From: Fragum whitleyi
Lineage: Eukaryota; Mollusca; Bivalvia; Cardiida; Cardiidae
Direction: 5' to 3'
Length of the DNA: 64,000 nucleotides
NCBI GenBank assembly: GCA_948146395.1
Contig: OX411544.1
Location: 40,717,419-40,781,418, forward strand
Shown in pieces: positions 44,141-56,000 of this stretch (within the stretch, counting starts at the first letter, position 1; each line of letters opens with the position of its first letter). The position numbers and the translations under genes were made by a program. Under the pieces are notes generated by a model, which was not told the origin of the DNA, ran no database searches, and saw only the letters and a list, made by a program, of their open reading frames with translations.

Positions 44141-44799
44141 TTACAAATACTTCCTGCTTTAATTCTTCGTAAAATACCATGCGCCCAAGCAGATAGCAAC
44201 TTTAAAAGCTCTATTGTTTGACATGAACAAGCTTGGTAGTGGTCATCTTTTTTGATACCAAAGATGCCTGCGATAGTTAAAGATTGACTTCATTTATTTG
44301 AAAAACTTCACCCATGATCACTTCTGTCCAGTTTCATCCAGGTTGGCCCATCGTTTAAGAGGAAATGCTAAATGAATTGTGGATCAGACTGACAACATTT
44401 TGTACAAATTATCTCAAAAGACAGACTTTGGATGAAAACAAACATTGAACAAGTAATGTTTGATCAGCTTCAGCCCTGCGCTCAGAATGACAAAACAGTT
44501 TGAACTTGTTAATAAATTCATTAAGTTAATTTATAAATTATATTTCGCTAAACAAGTGCACTTTCTTAAATTGCAACGTTTTGTCATCCTGAATGCAAGA
44601 TGGTTAATGCCATTTCCTTGACGTAGAGTATAAATGTCATAAAGATTTTTTAAAATAAACCCAACGCCATCAACAAAATCGCACGCGTCTAATCAATTTG
44701 ACAAGTAAACATTTTATTTTCATTTCATTTTTCATTATCGTAACAATATTTACAAACATATTAAATCAGATAGGTTGATTAATCATATTCTTTCAACCA
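44141..44799. other. No gene seen
   Basis: Part of it (44225-44420) has the 'TTTGAAAAACTTCACCC...GTCCAGTTTCATCCAGGTTGGCC' texture of the TCACCTGAG-type repeat interior. The remainder is unassigned. Confidence 0.3.
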
Positions 44800-44935
44800 A
44801 TTTGTACAGTTAGTTACAACGTGAAATTGACATTCGCCTCAATCCAAACCATTCTAAATAGATCATTTAGCGCTCATTTCATCCATTCCAAACACTCACT
44901 CAAACCATTCCACAACGCTCAAAACCATTGAACAA
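44800..44935. mobile_element. Left half of a Tc1-like foldback MITE
   Basis: It starts GTACAGTTAGTTACAACGTG and runs to ACGCTCAAAACCATT. Confidence 0.6.
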
Positions 44936-45854
44936 GGGGACCATAATGGTCCTAGATCGCTCACCTGCGTCTCTTTGACCACTGGGACATCACAATAATT
45001 AAAAAGGCTGGTGTCAAAAAGGAGATAATTTCTATTTAAGATCAATACCATGGAAATTTTTCAGGCAAGAGCATGACAGATATGTCTTTTTGCTCTTTGA
45101 TTCTATGTAAAAAGGGGTGCACCCAGTTGGAGCCCAAATGTGACCCTAGGGTCTTGATATGAACAAATTTAGTTGAGGTCCTTTAGATGATGCTACATAC
45201 TACATATGAAAACTACGGGCGTTATTTGCCATGTGCTAAGGCAATTGCACTTTATACCCCAATAAACGAAGTGAAAAAGACTCTCATCCCTATAATAATT
45301 TACCGTTATAAATCGAAAATTCACCGAAAAAATATTAAGCAAAATAAATAAAGGTGGCAATTAGAGCAAAACTGGGGAAATGTATCAAAACATATCGCGT
45401 AGTGAAATTACGAGGTAATTCATATTGTACTAAGTGAACGTAAACTAAATGTTGGATTATAATAAATTCACCAGTTTTGTTCATTTTGTATTGTATTTCT
45501 TCAAATTGTTGTTTTGTTTTGCACCTGCACGTGTGTGTGTGTGTTTTGGGGGGGGGGGGTATTTTCACCTCGATCCCAGAGGTAACATGGTTAAGCTAAG
45601 CTTCTTTCGAGACCAAGTATCGGTAGTTTGTGCTTAAGCAGATTCTTATGCCTACCAACGGCATACGGCTTTGTTGAAAATAGCTATAGTGTTTATATGT
45701 TTAGTCATTTCTTTCGTGCTACTCGATATACAAGTAGGCGCCGAATGTAGATATTAACTCGACCAAACAAAAAAAACCTATTTGAGTTGCAAACTTTAAG
45801 TCTATGTGATTTGCTGTAAAGAAAGGGCATTCCGTAAATCTGGAAAATTGAAAA

Positions 45855-46125
45855 TGTGACCCGTCAGGCTTCATTTTTAAGAATCATCTGGGAAGTCAGT
45901 AAAATAGATGATTGCAAAAGGGATTGGTTCCGAAAGGCGTCAACCAGAGTTCAGTTTCATAAATTCTTTCAGATGTAGGTAGAATGATCAGTCTGGTTTC
46001 TAAAATGCAGCTAAGCGCAAAAAGTTTCGATCCCAGTCAGGCTTCGAAGTCCGCGCAGTGTGACTTGGGTCGATACTTTACGCACTACCCAGATTGACCC
46101 GTTTCTCGTGGCGGGTCGCTGTTAC
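45855..46125. mobile_element. Family D MITE, inverted copy
   Basis: It runs from ATGTGACCCGTCAGG to CGTGGCGGGTCGCTGTTACA. The inside carries the inverted CAGACTGATCATTCTACC and GCGCAAAAAGTTTCGATCCC blocks. Confidence 0.65.
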
Positions 46126-46618
46126 ATTTTGATCTCCTGATCTGTGATGAAATTTTAATGTGAAATTCAGTGGTCATGCTTAAGGTTGAAATCGGCCAGA
46201 CATCGGGATTTCTCGGGTTACTTCGTGTCCTTCCGAAACTATAGGAATCGAGCAACGGAAACAAAAGACGTAACCACAACGTCATAACGACGCATGAAAG
46301 GGTAATATTCGGTGATCCTGAGGTGTCAAAACAGCCGATCCCAAAAATGCACCAAGTTGCACGCTTTCTACCCTAATACGTGAACAGCTTTTGGAAAGGA
46401 ATTGTCCTACTACGCGATCGTGCACGTTAAATGGCCGTTAAGCATGCTAAAACGGAAAACAACTTTTTTAAAGCTGTAGAACTTTACGCAAGCTTGGTAG
46501 CCCGAAGACGAAATTCAAGTAAATGTATTTACATTTGTAATTTCGAAATGTGACTTCTGATCACTGCTTCGATAAATTTCATTTTCAAACACTCGAGATC
46601 CGTTGCTCGAATAAGTTA

Positions 46619-46651
46619 AAGAAAGAAAAAAAGAAAGAAAAGAAAGAAAGA
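46619..46651. repeat. (AAAG)n microsatellite
   Basis: A purine run of AAAGAAAG units lies 250 bases upstream of the synthetase start codon. Confidence 0.85.
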
Positions 46652-46752
46652 TTGGCATTTTTTTTTAAGTACAATTGACCCTTTCCCCCTAAAGAGCCAC
46701 GTTTACTTAAAGTAGTTCACAGATGAGCCCTTTTCCCGTGACAGTTCACATA

Positions 46753-46833
46753 TCGTTTTTGGACGAGCTAAATGCCGTAAATACAGCTTTGTTAAAGCTG
46801 TATTTACGATATTTTGTTCGTCCACAAACGACA
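46753..46833. repeat. Palindrome upstream of the synthetase start
   Basis: CGTAAATACAGCTTT and AAAGCTGTATTTACG meet at GTT. The outer arms are TCGTTTTTGGACGA and TCGTCCACAAACGA. It lies 70 bases upstream of the start codon, so it would fall in the promoter or leader. Confidence 0.75.
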
Positions 46834-46901
46834 TTTAATTCAAGATAACGGAATTAAAAAGATAAGAATATGTAGTAGAAGCGTCGACGATATGTGACAA
46901 G

Positions 46902-47051
46902 ATGAATAGTGGTGGCATTGGCTTGAAGTGCTTTGGAACATTTTTAGTTCGACTCTATCACAGATCGAAGTTCGATTTAGCTATCGATGATTGCACAGTT
47001 TCGGATTTTATGTTTCGGAGGTTTGAGCAGCATTCGAGCAAGACAGCTTTG
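46902..47051 (+). CDS. Acyl-CoA synthetase exon 1 (start codon)
   Basis: This exon has 50 codons, from ATG at 46902 to a GTAGGT donor at 47052. An in-frame TAA lies 39 bases upstream at 46863, so this ATG is the first possible start in the exon. The product begins [12 protein letters not shown] and ends [20 protein letters not shown]. That reads straight into IDGKNGR of exon 2, as in the N-terminus of 4CL-like proteins. The phase 0 junction and the homology support the exon, although it is too short to stand out as an open frame. Confidence 0.85.
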
Positions 47052-50000
47052 GTAGGTATATAAGTTTAAGCGTATTTAACTATCGTTAGTGCATTAATCG
47101 AATATAATTAAATATCAATATTATCATTAAAAAATAAAAAAAAAATATCATTCTACCGTCATGTAGATAAATTTTGTCAAATGCTGCCTTCAGTTTATCT
47201 CTACTCGACTCTACACGAACAAATTTATTTTCGAATTTCCATTTTACGGAGTTCCCTTTCTACCTTTCTATAGAATAATTTATCGCAGATGGCTTCCGGT
47301 TTATCTCAACTTGAGCCAATCTTTTTTTCGAAATTCTTTTTACGTAGTTCCCATCCGACCTTTGTATAGACTAATTTATCGAAAAAAACCTATTTATCTC
47401 AACTTGAACCAATCCGTTTTTCGAAATTCTATTTTACGGAGTCCCAATTCTACCTTTCTATCGAATAATTCATCGAAAAAGGCCTCCGGTTTATCTCAAC
47501 TTGAACCGAACGTCTTTTCAAAATTCGATTTTACGTAGTTCCCGTTCTACCTTCCTATCGAATAATTTATCGAAATAGGCCCCGGTTTTTCTCAACTTGA
47601 ACCAAACGTCTTTTCAAAATTCTATTTTACGGAGTTCCCATTCTACCTTCCTATCGAATGATTTATCGAAATAGGCCCCGATTTATCTAAACTTGAACCA
47701 AACGTCTTTTCAAAATTCGATTTTGCGTAGTTCCCATTCGACCTTTGTATAGAATAATTTATCGAAAAAGGCCCCGATTTTTTAAACTTGAACCAAACGT
47801 CTTTTCAAAAATCGATTTTACGGAGTTCCCATTCTACCTTCCCATCGAATGATTTATCGAAATAGGCCCCGACTATCTAAACTTGAACCAAACGTCTTTT
47901 CAAAATTCGATTTTACGGAGTTCCCATTCTACCTTCCTTTCGAATGATTTATCGAAAAAGGCCCCGATTTATCTAAACTTGAACCAAACGTCTTTTCAAA
48001 ATTCGATTTTACGGAGTTCCCATTCTACCTTCCCATCAAATGATTTATCGAAATAGGCCCCGATTTATCTAAACTTGAACCAAACGTCTTTTCAAAATTC
48101 GATTTTTCGGAGTTCCCATTCTACCTTCCTATCGAATGATTTATCGAAAAAGGCCCCGATTTATCTAAACTTGAACCAAACTTCTTTTCAAAATTCGATT
48201 TTACGTAGTTCCCATTCGACCTTTGTATAGAATAATTTATCGAAAAAGCCCCCCCCCCTATTTATCTGAACTTGTAACCAATCTGTTTTTTTTTTTTTTT
48301 TGAAATTTTATATCACGGAGTTCTAATTCTACCTTCGTATCGAATAATTTATCGAAAAAGGCTTCATGTTTATCTCAACTTGAACTAATCTCGAATTTTT
48401 TCGAGTCCAAATTCTTCCTTCCCATAGAATAATTTATGAAATGCGACCTCCAGTATAAATCGAATACGCTATTGTGACTTGTGATTACAGTACATCTGTA
48501 TGCAATCGACGAGTCACAATAGCGAATTCTACTTATTACAAGTCACATTTGCCCTAACACTAAATTTATCACCGGAATTGGTTGAGACCACAACTTCTCT
48601 AGAAATCAAAGATTATGGCCGCTTTGATATTTCCTATATAGAAGATGAATGCTATATCTTTTTTAAATGTACGAAATATCTTCACGAAACTAAGAGACCT
48701 TGGTTATATAGATGTGTAGTTGTCTTTTGTGCGTTTAATAGGGTTTAACACAGCTTTTATCTTTTCCCATCATTACGCTTGAGCACCCCGAATATGTTTA
48801 CAATTATCACACAAAATCTTTGTTAAAGTCGGAAAGGATATGTAAGGCCGTTCGGTATAGTAAAATTGATATAACAAGCTTGGTGACTCTCATAACTTTA
48901 AAATAAAACCGGCGAAAATCACAATTTTGATAATACTAGTGTTGAACCTGTCTCTTTATATTTATTGGGTACCGGTGATAATTTAACCATTAAATTTTGT
49001 TCCAAAGGAATTGTCAAGAACTGGGGCCCGTTTTAATAAACGTCTTACGAAAAAAATGATCGTAAGTCCAAATCACAAATTGTACCAGGTGTTTTCATTT
49101 ATGGTTAGATTCTGTCTTGCAATATCTCATTGGAATCGTCTCTAAAAGACGATTCAAATGAGATGATACATGGCAGAATTCCATATATAGTTTCTACTGT
49201 AGAAGCAACTATAATTTTTGACCTAAGCAAAAAATATTCGTAAGATTTTTAGTAAAACAGGCCCCTGGTCAGAATTCCAAAGACACAATAAAACATATCA
49301 TACGATCAGGGTGTAAAAAAAAATGCGCACGTTTGTGAATCGCGCTGCGTTATGAATTCATGCGCAAAGCGGGTCGAAAATTCTTAAACGTTTTCGTCTT
49401 GGGCGCAATGATAATTTATAGAGTATTTCCCCTCATAAACGCCTACGGGAGCTTTACTTAACATGGCCAGGGGCCTGTATTTAGTATGCATATTCTGATT
49501 TAAAAAATCATACATATGATGTATTTTAGGCCATTTTCCTTTAAAATTAAGGTGAATTTCCACTAAACAATCACTTAAATGACGGAAATTAATCTCAAAT
49601 TAAAGAAGAAGTCTCAAATGGTCCCTAAAAATTTAGTCATTTGAAGTGGATTTTATTAGTAAAAAATATAGGGGTACTACTATTAGGGAGGATGCTAATA
49701 TTAGAGGAAATACGGTATCAGAAAAAGGTTTACTACTCTCAGGTTTGTGCCTCATGCTTTTATCCAAAGGCAATTGTTTCGTTCAATTAACAACAAATTG
49801 ACATGAAATTGACAAGGTGAATGAATTTGGAAAGAAATTGAATGAGTGCGTGGTGTTTGATGGGAGATAATCCAATATCGCAAATTTTATAAATGATATT
49901 TATTACCCCCCTATTATAAGATAGACAAATTATAAAGATAATTTCATATTTCTTCATGAGCCTATCAGACGCTTACAATTTAAATAATGACGGCGAAATC

Positions 50001-53000
50001 GTGATTTTTTTCTAGCTTTATTTATTTTGGAAGACGTTGATCAATGATTCTTACAGTGAGTTTGGAGCTCTTTTGAATGGTTTGAGTGAGTGTTTGGAAT
50101 GAATGAATGGAGCGCTGAGCGAGTGATTTGGAATGGGTTTTGGTAGAGATGAATGTAAATTTCACGATGTTGTTAACTGTTATCTGATTTTTGCTATCTA
50201 GATCATCATATAAGTCTTGTATAATAACCTATTTGGCAAAAAATGAGTCTATGAAACACTTGCCTGTGCTAAATTATTCTGTATTTTGAACATTAATCAT
50301 TTCGTTGAGATATTAAATAGTTATTTACATTATAATTAATTTAAGAGATGAAGAGATTATTTGTTGATTTCATTGAGGTATGAAACTAAAAAGCTAATCA
50401 CACTGTATGAATACGCGAAGCGGATTCACACATGAGTGTGAATAGGTTTTTAGTTTCATTTCTCAATGAAATCAACAAAACAGCTCTTCATATCTTATAA
50501 TTTAATACTTAGGTTTTTAGTTTCATTTCTCAATGAAATCAACAAAACAGCTCTTCATATCTTATAATTTAATACTTTGAAACAATTATGTAAAGATTTG
50601 TCAACAATGAAGCAGTTTTCCTACGGGACTACTTTTCCAGAAGTCTACAAGATAGCAACGTTATCAAAATAAATTTCATTGAGAAATAAAAACAATTTTT
50701 CAGCCAATCAGAATACGCGAAATCTGATGGGATTAACTTGAATTAATTTATAGATAGATGGTAAAAATGGCAGGAAATGGTCATTTGGTCAGTTACTGGA
50801 AGAATCAAAGAACCTGTCCAGAAGTTTAATATCCCGTGGTTTTGACCCAGGTGATGTGGCTTGTCTCTGTGGGACAAATGCCCCGGGGTTCGCGCATGTT
50901 TTCGGTGGTGTAACTTCTGCCGGGATGGCCCTTACTATTGCCAACTCGCAGTTGACAGCAGGTAATGCCAGTATTTAATCATTTCGACGGTGGACGGCCA
51001 AAACTATGAAACTTCAGCTTGAAACAAGCTGCATTTTTCAATATCTTTGTCGCCCGACGATGATGGTTTGGTAACCTTTTTTTATACAGTGAAAAATTCA
51101 GTTGTCTGAGGTTGAAGCTGTGTCTGTCTAAATGGTTTACCGATACCTTCGAGCTGAAATCGTCGGTTTAAATGGGGGATAATCGTTTGTTTTAGTATAT
51201 GGTCGATTTATCGAAAATATATCTTTTGTTGTTCATGAAATGAAACATCATTCGATCTTACTCGAAACCCAAACGATTAATCTATTCTTGTAAATGCAAA
51301 AATAAGACTAAATGTGAAAATATTTAGACAATTTTTTTCAAAAGCGCGTCAATTTGTATATATAATTGCTATATGTAACGTTCATGACGATGTAACTTCT
51401 TATGTCCCACTTAAATAATGTCAGATAGAGCGAAAAAACAAAATGAGGTAAAAGCTATTGAAAATTTCACTGGTCAGGCGGTGATAATCAACTGTTATTT
51501 TACGTTAAACTAACGAAAAGCAGTTAACCATTTGCTGTTTAATCCCTGCTTTTTACATGCCTGTGATTTTATGATGGAGAAAACATTGTGAAAAAAGAAG
51601 AAATTGCTTCTAACAAGCAATTTCTTATTTACCACACTATTTTCTACCCTACTGAACGCTTATTTTTCAAATTAAATCCACTTTATATTTTCGTCTGCAA
51701 AACCTTTGAATTTGGACAGGTCCAAAATTTTGTAAAACAGGAAAGGGTTAAGAAAAATGCATCTTGGCGGCTTCACCATGTGGCATTTGAAAAGTAAAGT
51801 ACTGAAATGATTAACGAGTATTAAGTAAGCTTCTATGATTTTATAAAGGCTCTTATAGTACCATTAACAACAACTGCATGAGAGCACGATAGATTGATTG
51901 TTTACTTATTAAAACTGGTCTCTTTTATTTCTTTCTCAATCATTAATTTATTTCATTTATTTGTTCCAACAGGCGAGCTCGCACAACAAGCATTGGAGAC
52001 CAAATCTCGTTTATTATTTGTAACAGAAGATTGTGCGGAGAAAGCCAAAACTGTAAAGAACCAAGTACCAACGATAGCCGTAAGATTGATTGCTTGCATG
52101 CTTGCTTGATTGATTAATCATTGCCAACTCGCATATGAGTGAGCAATTATTGTATGTTTCAAAAAAGCGAATTTCACAAAGTCTTAATCCACTTTAACCT
52201 GCGATGGCTCAGCTGTATACTGAGACGAACTTCTAAACGGCCATCTTGCATTTTCCACATTTTAACAAATCTATAGTCATTTAATGAACTCACTTTTCTT
52301 TTCATATGAAAAGCCGTTTAATTTGGCGTATTTCAAAAGAAAAACGGATTCGAAATGTTCTCCTCGGAACCTGTATCAAACGATCAAACACAAAAACCCT
52401 CCATCACGAAAGTCACAAAAGTTGAACATTTTCGAAGAATTTCAAATTTTCGGTCTAAGAAATACGCAGCGATTAATCCTATAAGTGACCAACTTCTATG
52501 GCTTTGGCACTGAAGAAAATAACATCGTGCCCCTTTTGTTTTTCAAACAAGGATAAAATGCTAAAATTATCCCACCGACCAATGCTAATTTTGAAATCAG
52601 GGGTACCCTTCAATTCCTGTAAAATTCGCTGCTTTCCTCACATGTTTTCAAGATGGTGTTTATTGAAGATTCTCCCTAAATGATTTTTTTAATAGAATTC
52701 GACTACTTCCCATTTTAGATACTAAAGAAATAATACCTTTTCAGCAAAAACCAAGTGGCCGTTTAGAAGTTCGTTTCAGTGTAGATGAATATTCTTTGCA
52801 AATCAATAACTTAAAGAGGGATGCATTTTTTTAAGTTAAAACGTTTTTGAAGTCTGACCTAAGGTATGTTGTATTAAAAACATCATAGTTAAAAAAAGAG
52901 AATGGAAAAAACAACAGTTCTTTTATCTTACAACTATACAAATATCCGTATGATAACATCACATATGATATTTTTTTTATGATATCACATGGATATTTTT

Positions 53001-56000
53001 AGAACATTGACATAATGCGGTTAATTTTAGAAACTTGCGTTTCTGTAAGATGCATCGACGAAAACAAGGAAAAATAGAGATTATAAGATAAATATAATAC
53101 GTACCTAGAGTATTGCATGAAAAATATCTAACGAGGTTGAGGGAATTGATTATTGTCTCGGCAGAGCCTCGACAATTATCAATTCCTCCAACCTCGTTAG
53201 ATATTTTTTTTACATACAAAATGCATGCTGAGTACGTAATATATATTTCCATTTGTCAGGATGTGATTGTATTTGGAGAGCATACCGACTGCGTTCCATT
53301 TAAAAATCTGATATCAGCTGGTGTCGATAGTTACAGAGACGAGACAGCAGTAGACGCAGATCGGTCCCCTGATGATACGGCTCTTATACCCTTCAGCAGT
53401 GGTACGACGGGCGTACCAAAAGGTGTGATGCTATCCCATAGAAACTTGGTAGCCCAGCTCACTGCTTTAAGGTAATACTTTCAGAACTGCCAAATTAACC
53501 CTTTGCTGTTTCATCCCTGCTTTTTACGTGTCTGTGATTTTATGATTGAGAAAATATTGTGAAAAAAGAAGAAATTGCTCCTGATTAGCAATTTCTTCTT
53601 TTTCCACACCATTTTCTACCCTACAGAATGGTTATTTTTCAAATTAAATCCACTTTAAATTTTCGTCTGCAAAACCTTTGAATTTGGACAGGTCCAAAAT
53701 TTAAAAAAAAAAAAAAAACAGGTAAGGGTTAACCAGAGCTGATTCCAATCAGTGAAAGCGGTGAATCTAGAAACGCTCAAGATTCCAAAACCTTCAATAT
53801 AAAGCAATTCCTTTGATATTCATGACGCTAGGAACTAACAACATAACATGTATCGTTTAATGGACAAATGAGCCTGTGCGTGATATTTCCATTTACTTCA
53901 TTTGTGCGTGATGTACAGACATATACAGATGGATCAGCCTAGACACCTAGATACAAATACATTAAATAAACGTATATTCTCTAATTGTAAGCTAACACTA
54001 TGGGTCAGAAGCTAAGAACATAGAGAGCTACTAACATCTTGAAATTGACATTCATCTCGATCAAACCCATTCTTAATCGCTCACTCAACGCTACATTCAT
54101 TTATTCCCAAAACTCATTAAATCACTAAAAAACGCCCCGAAATGGTTAAAAATAATTCGAAACAGTTCGGAACCATCAACATTCATTTAAATTGATTAAA
54201 TTATTTAACGATTTTTTGGCTAGTGTAGATTTAAAGCATCTGATCGGTATGCCTACGTAAAGACAGACCAATTGGAAAGTATGTAGATTTTTAAAGGGAG
54301 GTGATAAATATCGCTAATTTCGCCCAAGTTCTCCGATAATAGCGCCATTGAATTATCTCCCTTAAATATCACCCAAAACTCGTGCCATAGTCTGATTCAA
54401 TACCGTCCCGAAATCATTCCAAAATCATTCGACTTGTCAATTTGATGATGTTTCTAACTGTAATCAGCAATTAGTGAAAACTCTGATCAGACTGTGCGGG
54501 AGTACGGGCTGATCTGAGTATTTTACTCACATTTGAAATATTTCTAAAGGCATGCACAGGCTCAAATAATGTAACTTTTCATTCATATATATATATTCAT
54601 TCATATATATGTAAGTCACTCTCTATTTCCGGAACTATGAAAGCACTTGTTCTCATATGGTACCAAAAAGTCGGATTCTTCGCTGAAACTAGTGATGGGC
54701 AGATAATTCGATCATAATCGATAATCAGTTGTTTTGGGCGTCCGATTGTGATTATCGACTAAGAAATTTCATAACCGATTAATCAGTTCCTAACACATAA
54801 TTGAAAGCCAATACATGCTGTTTTCGAAACCAACATCAGTTTGATGGCTCAGCACAAAACAGTTGTAAATGCCTATATATTTATAGGCAGCTACGGCTAT
54901 TTCATGCTAAGCTATAAAGTTGGTAGAAGGATCTTTAGGTTATAAGTTTTAACCAAACTTTCACATTCTTCAAATTGTGACATGGGCGTGGTGTATTACT
55001 TTCGAAGATAGCGATTGTACAATCGAATGAAAGTTGATTAACTCTTCCAACTAAAAACCGATTATCGATTGTGATTTGAAACCGATTGCCCAACACTGGC
55101 TCAAACCATTTTGAATCACATTCACGGTTTGGTTGGTGGTCTCAATAAACAAGTTTTATCCAACTTCTTCTTCTTCTTTTTAAAGTCAGGATTAAGGTAA
55201 TAAAACAGGATAGAATTATACCTAATTATAAATACTATTCTTTCAGTGTGATGATTTTTAATGTCCATTCCTCCACGAAACCAACAATAAATTCTCTATA
55301 AACCTCTCAAATATTTAGTCACAGGACGATGCTGCCATTCCATGACGACGATAAATCCCTCTCCGTGTTACCGATGGTTCATATCGCCGGTCTAGTTATA
55401 GGAATGCTCAATCCGTTGTGTCAAGGAGCAACTGTTATAACCTTGCCGAAGTTCAACCCCCACGACTTCTTATTTACTCTTCAAAATTATCAGGTATGGT
55501 TCTAGGACCCGAAGAAAGGTTGTAAGACGTATATAAGCTGAGCATGTATGGCAAAGAAAAAGGTTGTTTTATTTGAATTGGGTTTCACGCCGCTTTCAAC
55601 AGTCGTCGGGTTTTATCACCGCTTGAGCACCTAACAATTGAACCCTGGTATTTCTCACATCAATACCACCATTACATCCTTTCCTAGCCTTCAGCTGCTA
55701 TCCCACAAAGGCATACTATTATCAACCCATTGGTGGAAAATAAAATAGTCGGAAAGGATGAGTGCCACCGTCGGGATTTTACCCAGGAACTTTGACAAAA
55801 AAAAAAAGAAAGAAAGAAGAAGGCCTGTATAAGGTTTCCAAATCTAGGAGTCATTGACCCCTTGACTGGGAATTTTTAGGGATCAAAACTGCAGCTAAAT
55901 GGGGGCGAAAAAAAGAGAGAATGGGTAGATATGCAAGTATGTCTTGGTTATGTTGGTTGATTTTTCTTATTATCTTTTCCATATCTCATTGGGAGATTCA

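Noticed and set aside
47190..48435. Regularly spaced repeats considered as a CRISPR-like array
   Set aside because: The whole 96-bp unit is repeated with no unique spacers, in a eukaryotic intron.
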